Source: Hansfordia pulvinata
Lineage: Eukaryota > Ascomycota > Sordariomycetes > Xylariales
DNA: 64,000 nt
NCBI GenBank assembly: GCA_006538405.1
Contig: BJKQ01000011.1
Span: 993,501 to 1,057,500, forward strand
Direction of reading: 5' to 3'
In this document: piece by piece, positions 46,120 through 58,714 of the stretch
How the letters are laid out: every line of letters starts with the position of its first letter
Numbering within the stretch: position 1 is the stretch's first letter
Notes under the pieces: model-generated
The model's database searches: none
What the model was told of the DNA's origin: nothing
Seen by the model: the letters and a program-made list of their open reading frames with translations, nothing else
Made by a program: the position numbers and the translations under genes

Positions 46120-49100
46120 ATGGGTGACATGGTTCACAGCGCCTCCCCGCCTCCGTGCCTTGTCCCTGTTTCTTTAATATGTACGCAATTCAAGTAGGAG
46201 TCTTTTTGTTAGCTTGGTCTGATCGTGCCGGGCTTTCCCTGGACCTGTCTGCGACTCGTCTGCCGACATGCCTCCCGGGGGCCCGCTACGCTTCGGCCCG
46301 TGGTATAAATAGAACGGTCCCTTTGTCTCTGATGTTCGCGTTCTCTCTCGGCACCTTATGTCCTCTTGTGGTTGACGACGTGTCGGAAGAACCGGGCATG
46401 AGTAGTCTGTAAACTGTTGATAATACAACGCATCGTTTTATTCCTGCGACGTCCTCAGTTGACTGTCCTTTCCCTCCTTGCTGTGACCTCTTGCCTTTGC
46501 CTCTGTAAAATTCATCTAGTGTATACAACATGTCTTTCGTCGAGGCAGACGAAGCTCGTTCGCGGCGCCAACGCATACCATAATGCTGCTCACGTTTCGT
46601 GGCTCATTGATCTTGCACCTTAGCCCTGATGCCCTTTCATTGTTTGAAACCCGTTTTCAACCCAATTCGAGCTCACTGGGCTGGCTTGTCCGTACTTCGC
46701 AGTCTGCTGGTAGCTCATTTCGGCTTTCAGCTTTTGGCGGACCTGATGAGCCAGACTGCCAAGTTCTTACTCCCCTTCATGACTGATTCATGACCAAGAC
46801 CAGCACGGACGGGGACGTTGTGCAGAGCGCGCTGAAGAAACCCGAGCTTCGTGGTGCTTCCTTCTCGAGGGCCTCTTCTCCGCGCTCGGGGCGCACGGCC
46901 AATCTCCTGGTCGGCCACTCATGATGACTGAGTTGGAGATATCAGCGGTTTGACTCACCGCCGACGCGTGATATGGCTATCTTATGTTTTGGGTTGCCGC
47001 CCCAAGCCCCGGGGATCTCTTTGACCTTGGTGCTGGTCTTGAAGCTTTTCCATTCCCCTCTAACATTGGGAGGGCAACCCGACCAAGGCCCTTTCGCAAA
47101 GGCGGCCGCATACATCTCAAGTATAATGCAACACACCGTGCCCGGTCTGGGTCAAGTCGGAGGTCGCGAACAAAATCGTCACGGTGTACATCTGAGTTGG
47201 AGTGGGAGTCGCCTCGTGCTTTTACCCGTGATTAATGACACTGTCTTTTCGTTGAAGACGGATCAGATATAGGAACATCGACTCGGGGCAGATAAGAGCG
47301 CCAATCCGTGAGTGAATCAAAAACACGTCGAGGTGGATGATATCCGGACGAGACTTTTTTCAATATCTGCGTGACATTGAATGGATGAAGATTCAAGCTA
47401 GAGGGCAAATACCGGCTTCCGGGTTGAGCCGAGCACCTCGTGTGAGCTGTTGCAGAAGCGGACTGTTTCTTGCCCTGAGTTTTCCCCGGTGTCTCCGATG
47501 AGCTTCATGGCTGTTGCCATTATGGCGTATGCTGGGTTCGAGAGGAGTAATCGGAGGAAACCGCACACTGCGGAGAGGCTCTGTGTGGCCCTGTGAGCCA
47601 CATAACTTCTTTAATGTCCACACTACTTCCTCAGGGATTTGTGATCCGAAATGCTGTTCAGTGGCCTTGTACGTGCGTGTACACGTAATGTGGCATGTCT
47701 ATGCTCGGGCATAGCAGGCCAAACCATTGAACCGCTTGCCGGAGTGATTAAGTTGAGTTGGGGGGACCATCCGCAGATAGACCCAAATCACACGAGTAAA
47801 CCCCCTGCTCCCGGTAGTATTCCCGCGGGAATGTCCCGACGACTCTACACGTGCCAGCTGGCGCCAATGGCACGGCGTTGGGAACGGCCTTGCATACAGC
47901 ATCACAGCTCATCGGGCGTACAACGAGATACGTGTCAGGGCTGCAACGCTGCGAAGGTGCCGAGGTTACACCCGGATCCCAGCAAATGCCGGCGTCATGG
48001 TAGGGACGATACGCCGAGGCGTGGTTCTCGCGTACCTGCGCGGGTTGGGAACCGTTTCGCGGCCAGCAGGGCGACGTTGTGTCTTGGAGCGGGTAGGCGA
48101 ACCTGACGATCAGGGGAATCGAGTCCGATCCAGGTACAAGTGTGGCCTTGCGGGTGGTGTACTCGTATGCATGGAGCTGCCTCCACAACCAGGTGAGTCT
48201 GGTGGTGGTCCCCCGGGAAGAAGGGCGTGAAGGGGGGTCGGCTTGTGGGTGAAGCGCTACGAAGGCTTACATCATGGAGGGTCGCCCCGTTTCGTTCCGT
48301 TTAGTGATCGGGACCCGACCGTCGCGCGCGTGCAGTGCATTCATGCTGCATGTGGCGTCTAACCGGCGCCCTGGAGCACCGTATCCTGGATGAACTGCGA
48401 AAACCTGCCCGTCCTGTACGGTTCCGACGTTCACATGCCAATCCGGGCCTGTACTCGTACCCGACTATAGCTGGAAGGTAGCCTGACGTATTGAAGAGCA
48501 CACCCGCCCCGCCATAAGATTGGGCACTGGACGCGAAGGCCCGAGGGACTTGTTGTCACTGCCCGACGCGAACTGGCCTGAGCTACATGGCGATCCGTCT
48601 CTGTACTGGCTGGAACCCGCGAACTGTCACCGAATACGGTCGGGTGCAACCAGGACGGGACGGTGCGGGCACAAGACCGGGAATGGGCACCAGAGAACCG
48701 GGAACGGCGCAACCACCACGCCCGCCATCCACGCCCTCAAACCTGCTCGAGAAGGCCCTTGTTTCCCTAGACCGATGACTCGAACTGTCTTCCAGATGAC
48801 ACCCCGTTACACGGCGAGGCTGGCTGCCACCTGATCCCTTGTACGTCAAATGGCTGTCCAACGCTACCCAGCGGGCCTGCCTGCCCGCCATCGTCATCCC
48901 GACTTGCCTGTTCCCCACGTTCCCGCCGATTACCTTACTTGAACGCCCCCTCGACCCGCCTGGCAGCACCATCCGCCTCGTGATAGCTCACTGTCATCGA
49001 AGCACCCGAAGCATTTATATACCTACCCATACACTCACACGTCTCGCCACAGCCCGAACCGCAGCCACCATCCACCAGGGCTCAGGTACTGTCTACCCGC

Positions 49101-49210
49101 GGCCATACAGCCCCTCGACATGCAGCCTCTTCACGACTGGCTCAAGACCTCGTCCTGTCGTCTCTCTCCCACCATATTGCGCATCCTGACGTTGGAACGC
49201 TTTTCTTGCC
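46120..49210. other. Intergenic region between hex1 and the lipase, no gene seen
   Basis: About 3.1 kb. The first part is the hex1 3' flank. A 43-codon frame at 46791-46922 (MTKTSTDGDVVQSALKKPEL) looks mildly protein-like but has no support. TACTCGTA sites occur near 48163 and 48453. The last 370 nt are C/T-rich with a TATA-like box and form the lipase promoter. Confidence 0.5.
49014..49021 (+). promoter_or_regulatory. TATA-like box upstream of the lipase
   Basis: TTTATATA about 190 nt upstream of the ATG at 49211, followed by CT-rich sequence. Assigned by motif and position only. Confidence 0.4.
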
Positions 49211-52200
49211 ATGTCGGCGGACCAGCCTGATACGCCGGAGCAAGACGGCCTTGTTCTCGTCACCAACACCAACGACCACCCCGCCGACCTCGCCCCCCTG
49301 CCATTCCGAACCCATCATCACCCACCCGCACCCTCCTGCCAGCGCCCATCGCCAATGTCGTCAGCTTTGCCACCCGCTCAACCTCATTTGCCCTCCGCCT
49401 GGGTACGTTTGTGGGCGGCTACGGCCTGGGCGCCGCCAAGTTTACCACCCTCTCCAGCCTCGAGCTGGGCCGCGGCATCCTCGAGGGCATCCTGAGCCGC
49501 GCCGGCAGGGATGTTCTCGCCACGGCACGCTCTGAGATGGGCAAGGCCGATGCCGAGACGATTCTCGAGAGGAGCCTCGAAGCCCTGCACCAAACCATGA
49601 CCCAGGTCGTCTTCTGGACCACTACCGGCTTTCACATTACTGACACGACCGTCTCCACTGCGTCAAATATATCCCAGCTCTTCCTATCCGTCCTCGACCA
49701 GTTCTTCGGCTCCACCGACTCGTCAAAGGCTATAGCCAGCATCATTACCCTTATCCGCCGCGAGTTCCGGAACCCGGCCACAGGCACCCTGGGCGAGACC
49801 GTGGGCGTCGTGGATCTCGTTCTAGGTCTTTGTGGTCTGGCTTATCTACAAAGCTGGTGCCAGAAGATGATCCAGGAGGACTCGCGAAAGCACTGCATTG
49901 AAGAAATAGTCTGGGATATTGTAGTATTGAACGATAATACCGGGACTGCCGGCGCCGATCCCAGACACCAGAATTTGAAATCTGGAAGCATCGACGAAGA
50001 TAAACACGGTGTCCTGAGAACGATAGAGCAGCACGGCAGCGCTTACACCAGTGACGACGACTATGACGAATCGCACGAGTACCAGCTGAAGCGGCACATT
50101 CTCGACTCGCTGCCCCAGGGCGCGAGAGTCTCTATATCGACGTCAACTACCATTACGAAAACGATCACGGCCGAGATCAAAGGGTCCTCGACCATGCCAG
50201 TCATCTCGCCCCCTGGGTTGGATCTGGTGGAAAGCGAAATAAGAGATGCCGAGTTTTCATCAAGACGGCCGAGCGTGGAGACCCCAACATACAAGGTTGT
50301 CTACCGCATGAGCCGCAACAAGGTCAGGAGCACAGCGGTTGACGACGAGCTCGACGACGACGAGCTTGACGAAATGGACATGGATATTGCGGACGACTCT
50401 GCGGACAAAAGTATCGATCAACCTCGAGTCGAATTGCTCGAAGAGAAAGAGTCGACGAGTACCAGGAGCCACGAAAACGTTGCGGAAGGCGAAAAAGCGC
50501 CCGAAGTGCCCCCCAAAGACGACCTGCCGCCTCCGTCTAATGCCTCCCCTTCGTACCGCAGACGATCTGCCAACGAGAAAGACGCTGGAAAGTCGAGATC
50601 CCGATCCACGGGTAGCACGATGGCAGGCTCTGGCCATAATTCCTCGCGAGAACGCACATCACAAATCCCCCTACCAAAGTCGAGTTTTGAGACCGCTGCC
50701 AACCAGAAACGGGCACGTCAGCCTCTTGCCGAGACTCGTTCCAAGTCTGCATCGCAATCGCCTTCGACGCACGGCTTCAACAGACTTCCTTTCCAGAAAA
50801 GCCATGTGGAAGAGCATGACGGGCTCAAACCGGCAGAGAAAAAGAGCAGTCTGAGGAACGCTCTGAAGAAGAGCTCTGTCCCAGGGATATCCACCTTCTT
50901 GAACAGGGATTCGAGCAATGAGAATCTGGAAAGCACCAAGCCGGACAGCACCAAGTCGAAGCCCACCTCCAAGCCGCCTTGGGGAAGCCATAAGCCCAGC
51001 CATTCCAGGCCTGGTTTGTCGCAGACCCAGGGGCCGGCCCCTAATCGGAATTCCAATTTGGTCGCATCGAGAGACGCACCGCATGCACCCCAGCGTGGAA
51101 ACCCTAATTATTTCTCCTCGCGAGACCTCGGCGATGTCGGAAACAAATCCGGCCCAAGCCGAAATCAGACTCGATCTGGGTACTCAACGAGGGCCCGTCC
51201 AACCTCGTGGATATCACAGACTGACAGCATATCCGTCCATTCTTACGAGAGCCGTCCCTCCTCGCCTCTGTTTTCGCGAGCTGGCGGAAAGACAGCCTCG
51301 GGGCCAGGCCAGACAGCGCTCACCCGGATCACGGCAACCACGCCCGCGGCCACAGTAGGAATAAGACGCTGGTTCCGAGCCTCTACACTCCAAGCATCCA
51401 CACGCTCAGGACAGCAGACTCGCAGACGTCTTTGGTGCTACCGTCTTTTCAACAAAGAAGTGCGTACAGCAACTCGGGAGCTGTCGACACCCTGAGACAG
51501 ACGGGCGCCGTGGAAGGGATGTTCCCAGACTTCCATATCCTGCGCAATATCTCTCGCTACAGTCGATATGCGTCGGCTGCGTATGGGTCCCAGTTCTTGA
51601 GACTCATGGGAATCACCAAGGAGGTGCCGGTGCTCAAGGCCCTGGACGACACACACCAGGATGTGCGATTTTTTGCCCATCATGCCGAGCTGCCGCCTGA
51701 CAGCATCCTCCTGTCGTCGTTCGTCGACCCGCAAGGGGGTTCTGACTCCACTGGAGCTACGGACACCGGGATCCCGCTTGTTCACACCATCTCCCTGGAC
51801 GAGGAGTCCAAAGCCGTCGTGCTATCGTGTCGAGGAACACTGGGGTTTGAGGACGTGCTTGTTGACATGATGTGCGACTATGACGATCTGCTTTGGCGAG
51901 GGACCAGCTACCAAGTCCACAAGGGTATACATGCCTCTGCCAGACGTCTTCTTTATGGTGGAGATGGGAGGGTCCTCATTACGCTGAAGGAGACGCTGGA
52001 AGAGTTTCCGGAATACGGCCTGGTGCTGTGCGGACACTCGCTGGGCGGCGCTGTCACGGCGCTACTCGGAGCCATGCTTGCCGAGCCAGCCCCCTCGGGG
52101 TCGTCCTTTGTCACGTCTGCACACCAACACCGACAGCTGCTGACAGAGGGCTACGACTCGGAAAGCAACAGCCACGTGTGTCTGCCTTCGGGCCGGCCGG

Positions 52201-52772
52201 TACACGTGTACGCGTACGGCCCTCCCGCCAGCATGACGCCAGCGTTGCAGAGGGCGACGAGAGGCCTCATCACCAGCACCATCAACGGCAACGACATTGT
52301 CCCGTACTTGTCGCTGGGCGTGCTGCACGACTTCCAGGCGGTCGCGCTGGCTTTCAAGACGGACAACAACGAAGCCAAAGCTGAAGTGCGCCGACGCATC
52401 TGGGAGGGTCTGCAGTCTGGTCTCGCGGATCGATGGTACAACAACGCCGCCAAATCATCAACAGACGAACAAAGCCAATGGGCCTACGCGGCGCTGAAAA
52501 CGCTCCGAGCGTCGATGATGAGCAACAAACTCCTGCCGCCTGGTGAAGTCTTTACCATTGAGAGCGTCCCGGCGCTGCGTCGAGACCCCTACTGCAATAC
52601 CAACGAGGGGCATATCGGGCGGCCCGCGACGCGGATCATTCTGCGATATGTGCGGGATGTTGAGGCGAGGTTTCGAGAGGTGCGATTCGGTGCAAGCATG
52701 TTGACCGACCACAGTCCTGGGCGGTACGAGGATGCACTGAGGCGTCTCACGCTGGGTGTGTCCAGTGCATGA
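49211..52772 (+). CDS. Class-3 lipase, diacylglycerol-lipase-like, long N-terminal region (about 1187 aa, frame broken twice)
   Basis: Probable membrane-associated serine lipase hydrolysing acylglycerols. It is intronless, running from MSADQPDTPEQDGLVLVTN to a TGA at 52770. The C-terminal third carries the lipase-3 domain: nucleophile elbow CGHSLGG (Ser at about residue 943), the INGNDIVP motif with the likely catalytic Asp, and a possible His in TDHSPGRYED. The N-terminal 30-110 region includes a glycine-rich hydrophobic segment (RLGTFVGGYGLGAAK) that may associate with membrane. A long Ser/Lys/Arg-rich disordered region lies between about residues 280 and 740. The frame drops by one base twice: at the C6 run 49293-49298 and at the G4 run 51300-51303. 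One extra C and one extra G restore a continuous 1187-residue protein with natural-looking joins, so I believe the gene is intact. Confidence 0.82.
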
Positions 52773-54698
52773 ATGAACCATTCTGGCGCGACTGCGACTT
52801 CAGTCGCACGGAGACGCGTCACGGCGATTCCAAGATTGGAGAGGTGACTTTTTCACACTTCGGCATCTGGTAGCTTGTATGAGAATAAGCAAAAATCCAC
52901 TTGCACGTGCTATTCATGATCTGCCTACCGGGATGAGGACTCGTACACCAACAGCGCGCGTACTCGTGGGAACGAGCTATGGCGATACAGCCTGACTTAC
53001 CCTTTTTCCCACTGGTCTTTTCGCGCGGATTGCGCACAGAGGCGAGGGACGAAGACTCGAGAGACCCCGCATGCGATGAGCTTACGGTCTAGGCACGTGT
53101 CTTGACCTCAAGCGACAAAACTCAGCCCTGGTGCAACTTGGGTCATCTGCTGACATCTCAGCGGGCGCGTCCAGGGCCTGGACGTTGGAGAGCCTCGGCT
53201 TGGTGGGGATATTGGCGGAGCAACATGGCGGCCGCAGATGCGCTCGGCACTTGCAAGGCGCAGAAGGCGGAGCGATCGCGAGGAGAAGGGGCTGCCACTG
53301 GACGAAGACCACTGAGACAGGACGACGAGCCCCCAGAGTGACGACCCAGCAGCACTGGCACGACCGAACGAAGGCGCGTGGACCGCGGGTGCGCGTCGCA
53401 CGAGACGCTTCTGGCTTCTGGCGCCGTACTACAAGCACTCGACATCAGCTCGAGGCGGATACGAGTACCCGCACGGCGTTGCGAGGGCAGGGCACAGGGC
53501 CGCCGCACAGACTCGTACGAGTAGACCCACGGCCGAAAGGCTCCCGGGTACAGGTGCAGCGTTGCAGTCCTATCAAGACCGCGATCACCTTGCAGCCAAC
53601 CCGGAGACGGGCTCCTCGTATGCAGCTACCACGCGACGATGGGGCTTAAAGATGGAGCCCCCAGTGCCCCCTCCTCTGCTACCACGCCACCGCGGCTGCT
53701 CAGTCCACTTTGACGACGGCTTGGCTTGGACCCCAGCTAAGTTACTGCCGAGTAGGGAGACAAAAGGACGTAGTCGACGCTCCTCGCTGTGGTCTTGTTA
53801 ATCTGTTTTCCTTCAGCAATATCGCTTAGCTCAGCCCGTCCATGATACGGAAGCTCTGTTCTCATAGAAGCAGTTGCAAAGGGGCAATGAGGTCTTGCTT
53901 GGACGCATCAGCACCTGATGGCAAGGCCACGTCCACGTAACATACAGCTTGCGGGCCTTGCTAGGAGTAACCCTGCGCCTTGCTACGTGCTGCACCGGCT
54001 GCGAACCCGGGACCAAAGGTCAAGCAATTCCAGCTGCGCATGATCATACGAGGACAACCATGCGGCCAACGGTCACTCCACCAGTATACCCACGGCACAC
54101 TTCCATCCCATCGCCATGTTACTCCACGTTTGAACAAGGGGGACAATGGAACCTTAAAGAAGGCGATAGCCGGGTGCGGAGCCAGTCGATCTGCCGTTGA
54201 TAACTGGGGAATAGGGGGCCACGGGGCCCCAGCCACTACGAGTACTGGTTTTTGCCCGAAGGACGGCTTCAACCTCCCGCCAATCGAGCGGCCGACGCTT
54301 GCGTGACCTGACCCGACCTAACCCTCCGGGGCTGGCGGCGGGCCCCGACCACGTTGCGAGGCGGCCCGCGCATACGCATACGCTGTATCATGGAGCAGCT
54401 CAAGATCCCTGGCGAGTGAGGGGCGACCTGTTGGCAAGCGGAGGCGCGCCGCCGGCACCAACAAGATCGGATCATGCCGCGGGAGGGGGGGCCCTTGTTG
54501 AGGCGGGGGGCTCGATATGCTCGGCAATGTAACGGCGGCATTTTCTTATAGAACGAGGTCCGCCGCCTCCTCTTCACGGATGTAGTAGTGGGTGTGGTCA
54601 ACGTTGTTGCTGTGCTCTCCTCGACTACACAAGCAACGCCACTCAGCTGTGGCAGGCAGACTCGCAACGCGCCTTTTAGAACACCAGAGAGGAGAGCA
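52773..54698. other. Intergenic region between the lipase and the P450
   Basis: About 1.9 kb without a gene. TACTCGTA-type sites occur near 52942, 52971, 53460 and 54239, with a perfect ACTCGTACGAGT at 53511-53522. The open frames here show no domain. Confidence 0.5.
53511..53522. repeat. Palindrome ACTCGTACGAGT
   Basis: A second exact copy of the 12-mer at 27852-27863, showing that the motif family is not confined to the gene-free region. Confidence 0.85.
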
Positions 54699-56559
54699 AT
54701 GTCCCACACGCCGACAACCTCGTCGGTCTTGGGCGGCGCTGCCGCTCGGCTGGCGGGAGATGGGAAACCACCACCGCCACCGCTACCGCTGCTGCTGCTC
54801 GGCACGGCATGCGTCGGCCTGCTGAGCATCGCCGTCTACCGCCTCTACCTGCACCCGCTGGCCAAGTATCCCGGGCCCTTCTGGGCGCGCCTGACGGGTT
54901 TCCCGCTGTGGTGGCACTCGCGCAAGCAGAACCGCCACATCTGGCTGTGGGAGTTGCAGAAGCAATACGGTGCGGCCCCCCGGCCCCTTTCCCCCCGGTC
55001 TCTCTCATGATGAATTGTGAGAGGAACAATATCGACATCAAGGCAAAACGAAACCACCGTAGTTCGTTGAGCCCAAGCTAACAGCACTCCGCTCCCCGCG
55101 CGCGCGCGTGTGTGTGGCTCACAGGGACAACCTACCGCTACGGGCCCAACTCGCTCGTCATCAACACGCCTTCGGCGTACCGGACCATCTTCGGGCCCCG
55201 GGGCAACGTCAGGAAGGGGCAGTTCTACCGGTTCTGGCCGCTGGCCGCCGACAACGTCAACACGTGGGACACGACGGACGTGGCGCTGCACGCCCGCAAG
55301 CGCCGCGTCCTCAGCCACGCCTTCTCCGAGAAGGCGCTGCGGACGGCCGAGCCCTTCGTCCTGGCCAACATTGACCGGTGGTGCGACCTGCTCGAGGCCG
55401 AGATCCCGACGGCGGCGGCGGCCGGTGGCGAGGGCGGCAGGGGAGGCCCGTGGTCCGGCCCGCAGAACATGACCGACTGGCTCAACTACCTCGTCTTCGA
55501 CATCCTGGGCGACCTGTGCTTCGGCCGGTCCTTTGACATGAAGGAGCCCGGCAGCAAGATCCGCCACATTCCCAACACCATGACGGGGTATATCGCCCTC
55601 ATGTATCCGGTCAGTTTTGTGTCTCTGAGTACCCAACTCTTCTCTCGCTTCCGTGTTTATACAAGCCACCAGAAAAAAAAAAGAAAAAAAAAAACACATC
55701 TGACTGACACCCTGCCCGGCACGTGCGGACGGGGAAAACAACAACAACAGATCTCCCACTCGCCCATAGCGGACCTCTGGATCTGGCTCAAGCCGCGCGG
55801 GCTCAACTGGCTCTTCCGCGCGGCGATGCCGGCGACGGCGCGCGACTGGCACAACTTTGTGACGGAGGCGCTGCGGTGGCGGGCGGCGCGCGAGGAGGAG
55901 GAGCGGGCGCGGCGCCTGGCGGACCCGGCCTACGAAGGGGGCCGGCGGGACTTCTTCCACTACCTGTTCAACGCGGCGTCGGCGTCGGCGCACGCGGACC
56001 CGGCGGCCACGGGAGGCAAGGGGGAGGAGCAGGCTTACTCGGAGCAGGAGCTGCTGGGCGAGTGCGAGCTGCTCATCTCGGCCGGCGGGGACACCACCTC
56101 GACCGTCATGGCCTCGCTGCTGTTCTACCTGTCGCGGTCTCCGCGGCGCATCCAGCGCCGGCTGGCGCGCGAGGTGCGCGGCGCGTTCCCCGGCGGGCCG
56201 GGGGACATCCGGGCTAGCGGCTGCCCGGCCATGGCGTCGTGCCGCTACCTGCGCGCCGTCGTCCAGGAGGCCCTCCGGATGACCCCGCCGGCCGCCGCCG
56301 AGCTGCCCCGCGAGGTGCTCCCGGGGGAACCGTCGTGGACGGGCAGCACCTCCCCGCCGGCACGGGGGTCAGCGTGGCGCTGTGGTGCCTGAGCCACAGC
56401 GAGGAGGTCTTCGCGGAGCCGCTGGTGTTTGCGCCGGAGCGGTGGCTCGTGGGGACGAGTACGACTACGATCAAGACGAGGACGACGAGGACGGTGACTA
56501 TGGGGAGGAGGAAGAGGACGAAGAGGAGAAGGCAGATGGCAAGGGGCAGCTGCGGCGAC

Positions 56560-56591
<32 letters not shown>

Positions 56592-57071
56592 CGACAACGA
56601 CGACAACGACGACAACGACACTGCGACCTGTTCAGGGGCCAGACGGCGGAGCAGGTGGCGGCGGCGGAGGAGGCGCTGTGCGCCTTCTCGACGGGCTCGC
56701 GGGGCTGCATCGGCAAGGCGCTGGCCTGGATGGAGATGACCATCGTCGTCGCCAAGCTGGTCCACCGCTTCGAGCTGCGCAAGACCCCCGGCAGCAACCT
56801 GGGCGGCGGCGGCAGCGGCGGCGACCCCGGTGCGCAGGAGGAGGAGGGGCCCGGCGCCGCGCACCACTTCCAGATCGGCGACATCTTCCTCGCCGCCCGG
56901 GACGGGCCGTCTGTGCAGCTCAGGCGGAGGGGGAGCGGGGCGGCGGAGATGGAGACGGCGGCGGAAACGAAGGAGGCGGAGAAGGAGAAGCCGGAGAAGG
57001 AGAAGATGAAGGAGACGGAGAGGGAGAAGGAGAAGAAGACGGAAGTGGTGGTTGGAGGTGAAAAGAGTTGA
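54699..57071 (+). CDS. Cytochrome P450 monooxygenase (three exons, about 692 aa, frame broken twice)
   Basis: Membrane-anchored haem monooxygenase; substrate unknown. Exons are 54699-54969, 55125-55609 and 55751-57071, with donors GTGCGG and GTCAGT. The N-terminal anchor (PLPLLLLGTACVGLLSIAVY) is followed by the proline hinge HPLAKYPGP. The I-helix motif is AGGDTT, the K-helix ExxR is EALR, then FAPERW, and the haem-ligand loop is FSTGSRGCIGKALA with Cys as the iron ligand. Two one-base losses break exon 3: at the G5 run 56323-56327 (VLPGG-TVVDG) and the G4 run 56451-56454. One extra G at each gives a continuous frame. Between ERW and the haem loop there is an unusual insert of about 75 residues, acidic then Arg/Gln-rich from a (GAC)n repeat. 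The C-terminus carries a Lys/Glu tail. At 692 residues it is far longer than the usual 500. Confidence 0.83.
56556..56620. repeat. GAC/AAC trinucleotide repeat within the P450
   Basis: Tandem GACGACAAC units inside coding sequence, just upstream of the haem-binding loop. In the frame that joins FAPERW to the haem motif it reads Arg/Gln; shifted by one it would read Asp/Asn. Confidence 0.85.
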
Positions 57072-58714
57072 TGAGGTGGACAGGCAAAAGAGCAAGGCGT
57101 GGATTGGAATGGTAATCGGTAACTTTCTCGGACGGACTAGCTCGATTGACCCGCCTTCTTGACAGAAGAAATACAGGAGACGCCAGTTCATGGATTTGAC
57201 GACATTGTCGGCTCCTTCTTTTTCTCGCCCCGTTTTGTACAAGAGAGCCGGACACGGCCGTGCTTGGGAGCGCTCAATCGACATGATCGACGGCCTGATC
57301 AGTCTCATCTATCCCGTCTGTATCGCTGACGCCTGATGGCCTCAGGTATCCCGAGCACAGGTGGGCTTTTGCAGAACAGTGATTCGTTTCCTTTGGGCCC
57401 TTCTCTTGAGGGTCTGTGAAGTCGACGTGGAGAAGAAAGAGCCACACGGACTTGGTTGACTCTGAGGGAGCACAATCGGTTGGAGGAATGCTGGGCAGTA
57501 CAGCTGGGCAGTACTTCACCCACGTATGAAATCTGCGCGAAAAACATGATGAATAAGCGTTGATGGGCTTGTTCATGGGTGTGTCGTCTCATCATTTGGA
57601 GATGTGTGGCGTTAGTGGAAGACACTGATGTCCGATTCTTTAATCGAGGCTGATAGTTCCTGCGCATTGATAGCTCGGTACGTGAGGATTGTGTACTAAT
57701 AAGATGCCAGGTCAAAGCAGTCTGAGGCTATTGAGAAGTGACTGGCTGAGCTGCGGAAGGCCGGTCAGCTTGATGATAGACAGTTTGGGTTTTGATCGAA
57801 CGATGGAATTCACTAGTTATTTTGACCACGCCAAATTTAATTTCCAGCCGGCTCAAAGCACATTGATGCCTTCCGGATGCTTTGATCTCATCAACAGTAG
57901 TGTTACCAGGCTGCTGGGTCGTACTGAAGCTTGAAAGGGGGCGTCCTTATACTTCTGCATCCGCAATAACTGTGGAGGGTAATCAAGGGCTTTTCTTGCA
58001 TCTGATATCTCGAATCGAGCTTTCATCACTAGAATCGATAGTATATCGACACACTCGTTGATATTCGTCCAGACATCCTGCCTTTCTTCACTCCTCCCTG
58101 TCCCCTGTCCCCTGTCCCCTGTTCCCTGCCCCGTGCTCCCTGCCCCGTGCTCCCTGTCTCACCACTCGACCGCGCGACGGGCAGACGGCGACACAACATG
58201 ACATGACGACTGCGGGCCGGACAGGCGGCGTGGACAGGCCGCCTGCACCCGCAAAGCAAAGACATGCACGTACGAGTGCAGCTCCCAGGCACAGTGATGC
58301 AGGACAAGCTGCGCGCTGACGCATGAATCGCATATCGACGCCACTGGCGAATAGCAGCCACTGGCGAATGGCAGCCGCCGGGCCTCGGACCTTGCGGCGC
58401 CGCATCCCCACGCACAGCCCGAGCAACGCAGAGCCGGATGCTCTCGCAGCAGCCGTGCGTGCCTCCCGGCTTCGCAGAGAGTTGTCTCGGGAGGGGGTCA
58501 TCTGGGGCCTGGGGCCCCCCTCCCAACATCGTTACCACCAGGACAGACCCCAGCCGCACTTTGGGCAGACGTGACCGAGAGGGGCAAGATCAAGACGCAG
58601 AAACGGCAGAATCGTCGTTGCCGCGAACTACTCGACCAGCTAGCGAGGCCCGAATCGGAAGGAAAATAACACAGGAATTGCAGAACCAAGATCATTTCCG
58701 CAGAAGCTGGAAAC
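57072..58714. other. Intergenic region between the P450 and the FAD monooxygenase
   Basis: About 1.6 kb; P450 3' flank and monooxygenase promoter. A CCCTGTC/CCCTGCC minisatellite lies at 58096-58158, with one TACGAGTG site near 58270. No gene seen. Confidence 0.5.
58096..58158. repeat. CCCTGT/CCCTGC minisatellite
   Basis: About eight imperfect units of 7-11 nt built on TCCCCTG, drifting to a longer CCGTGCTCCCTGC unit at the right end. It lies about 550 nt upstream of the FAD monooxygenase start. Confidence 0.8.

Noticed and set aside
56234..56740. Separate 166-codon plus-strand gene within the P450
   Set aside because: It is the middle of the P450 read in the frame between two one-base losses; its FAPERW motif belongs to the P450.
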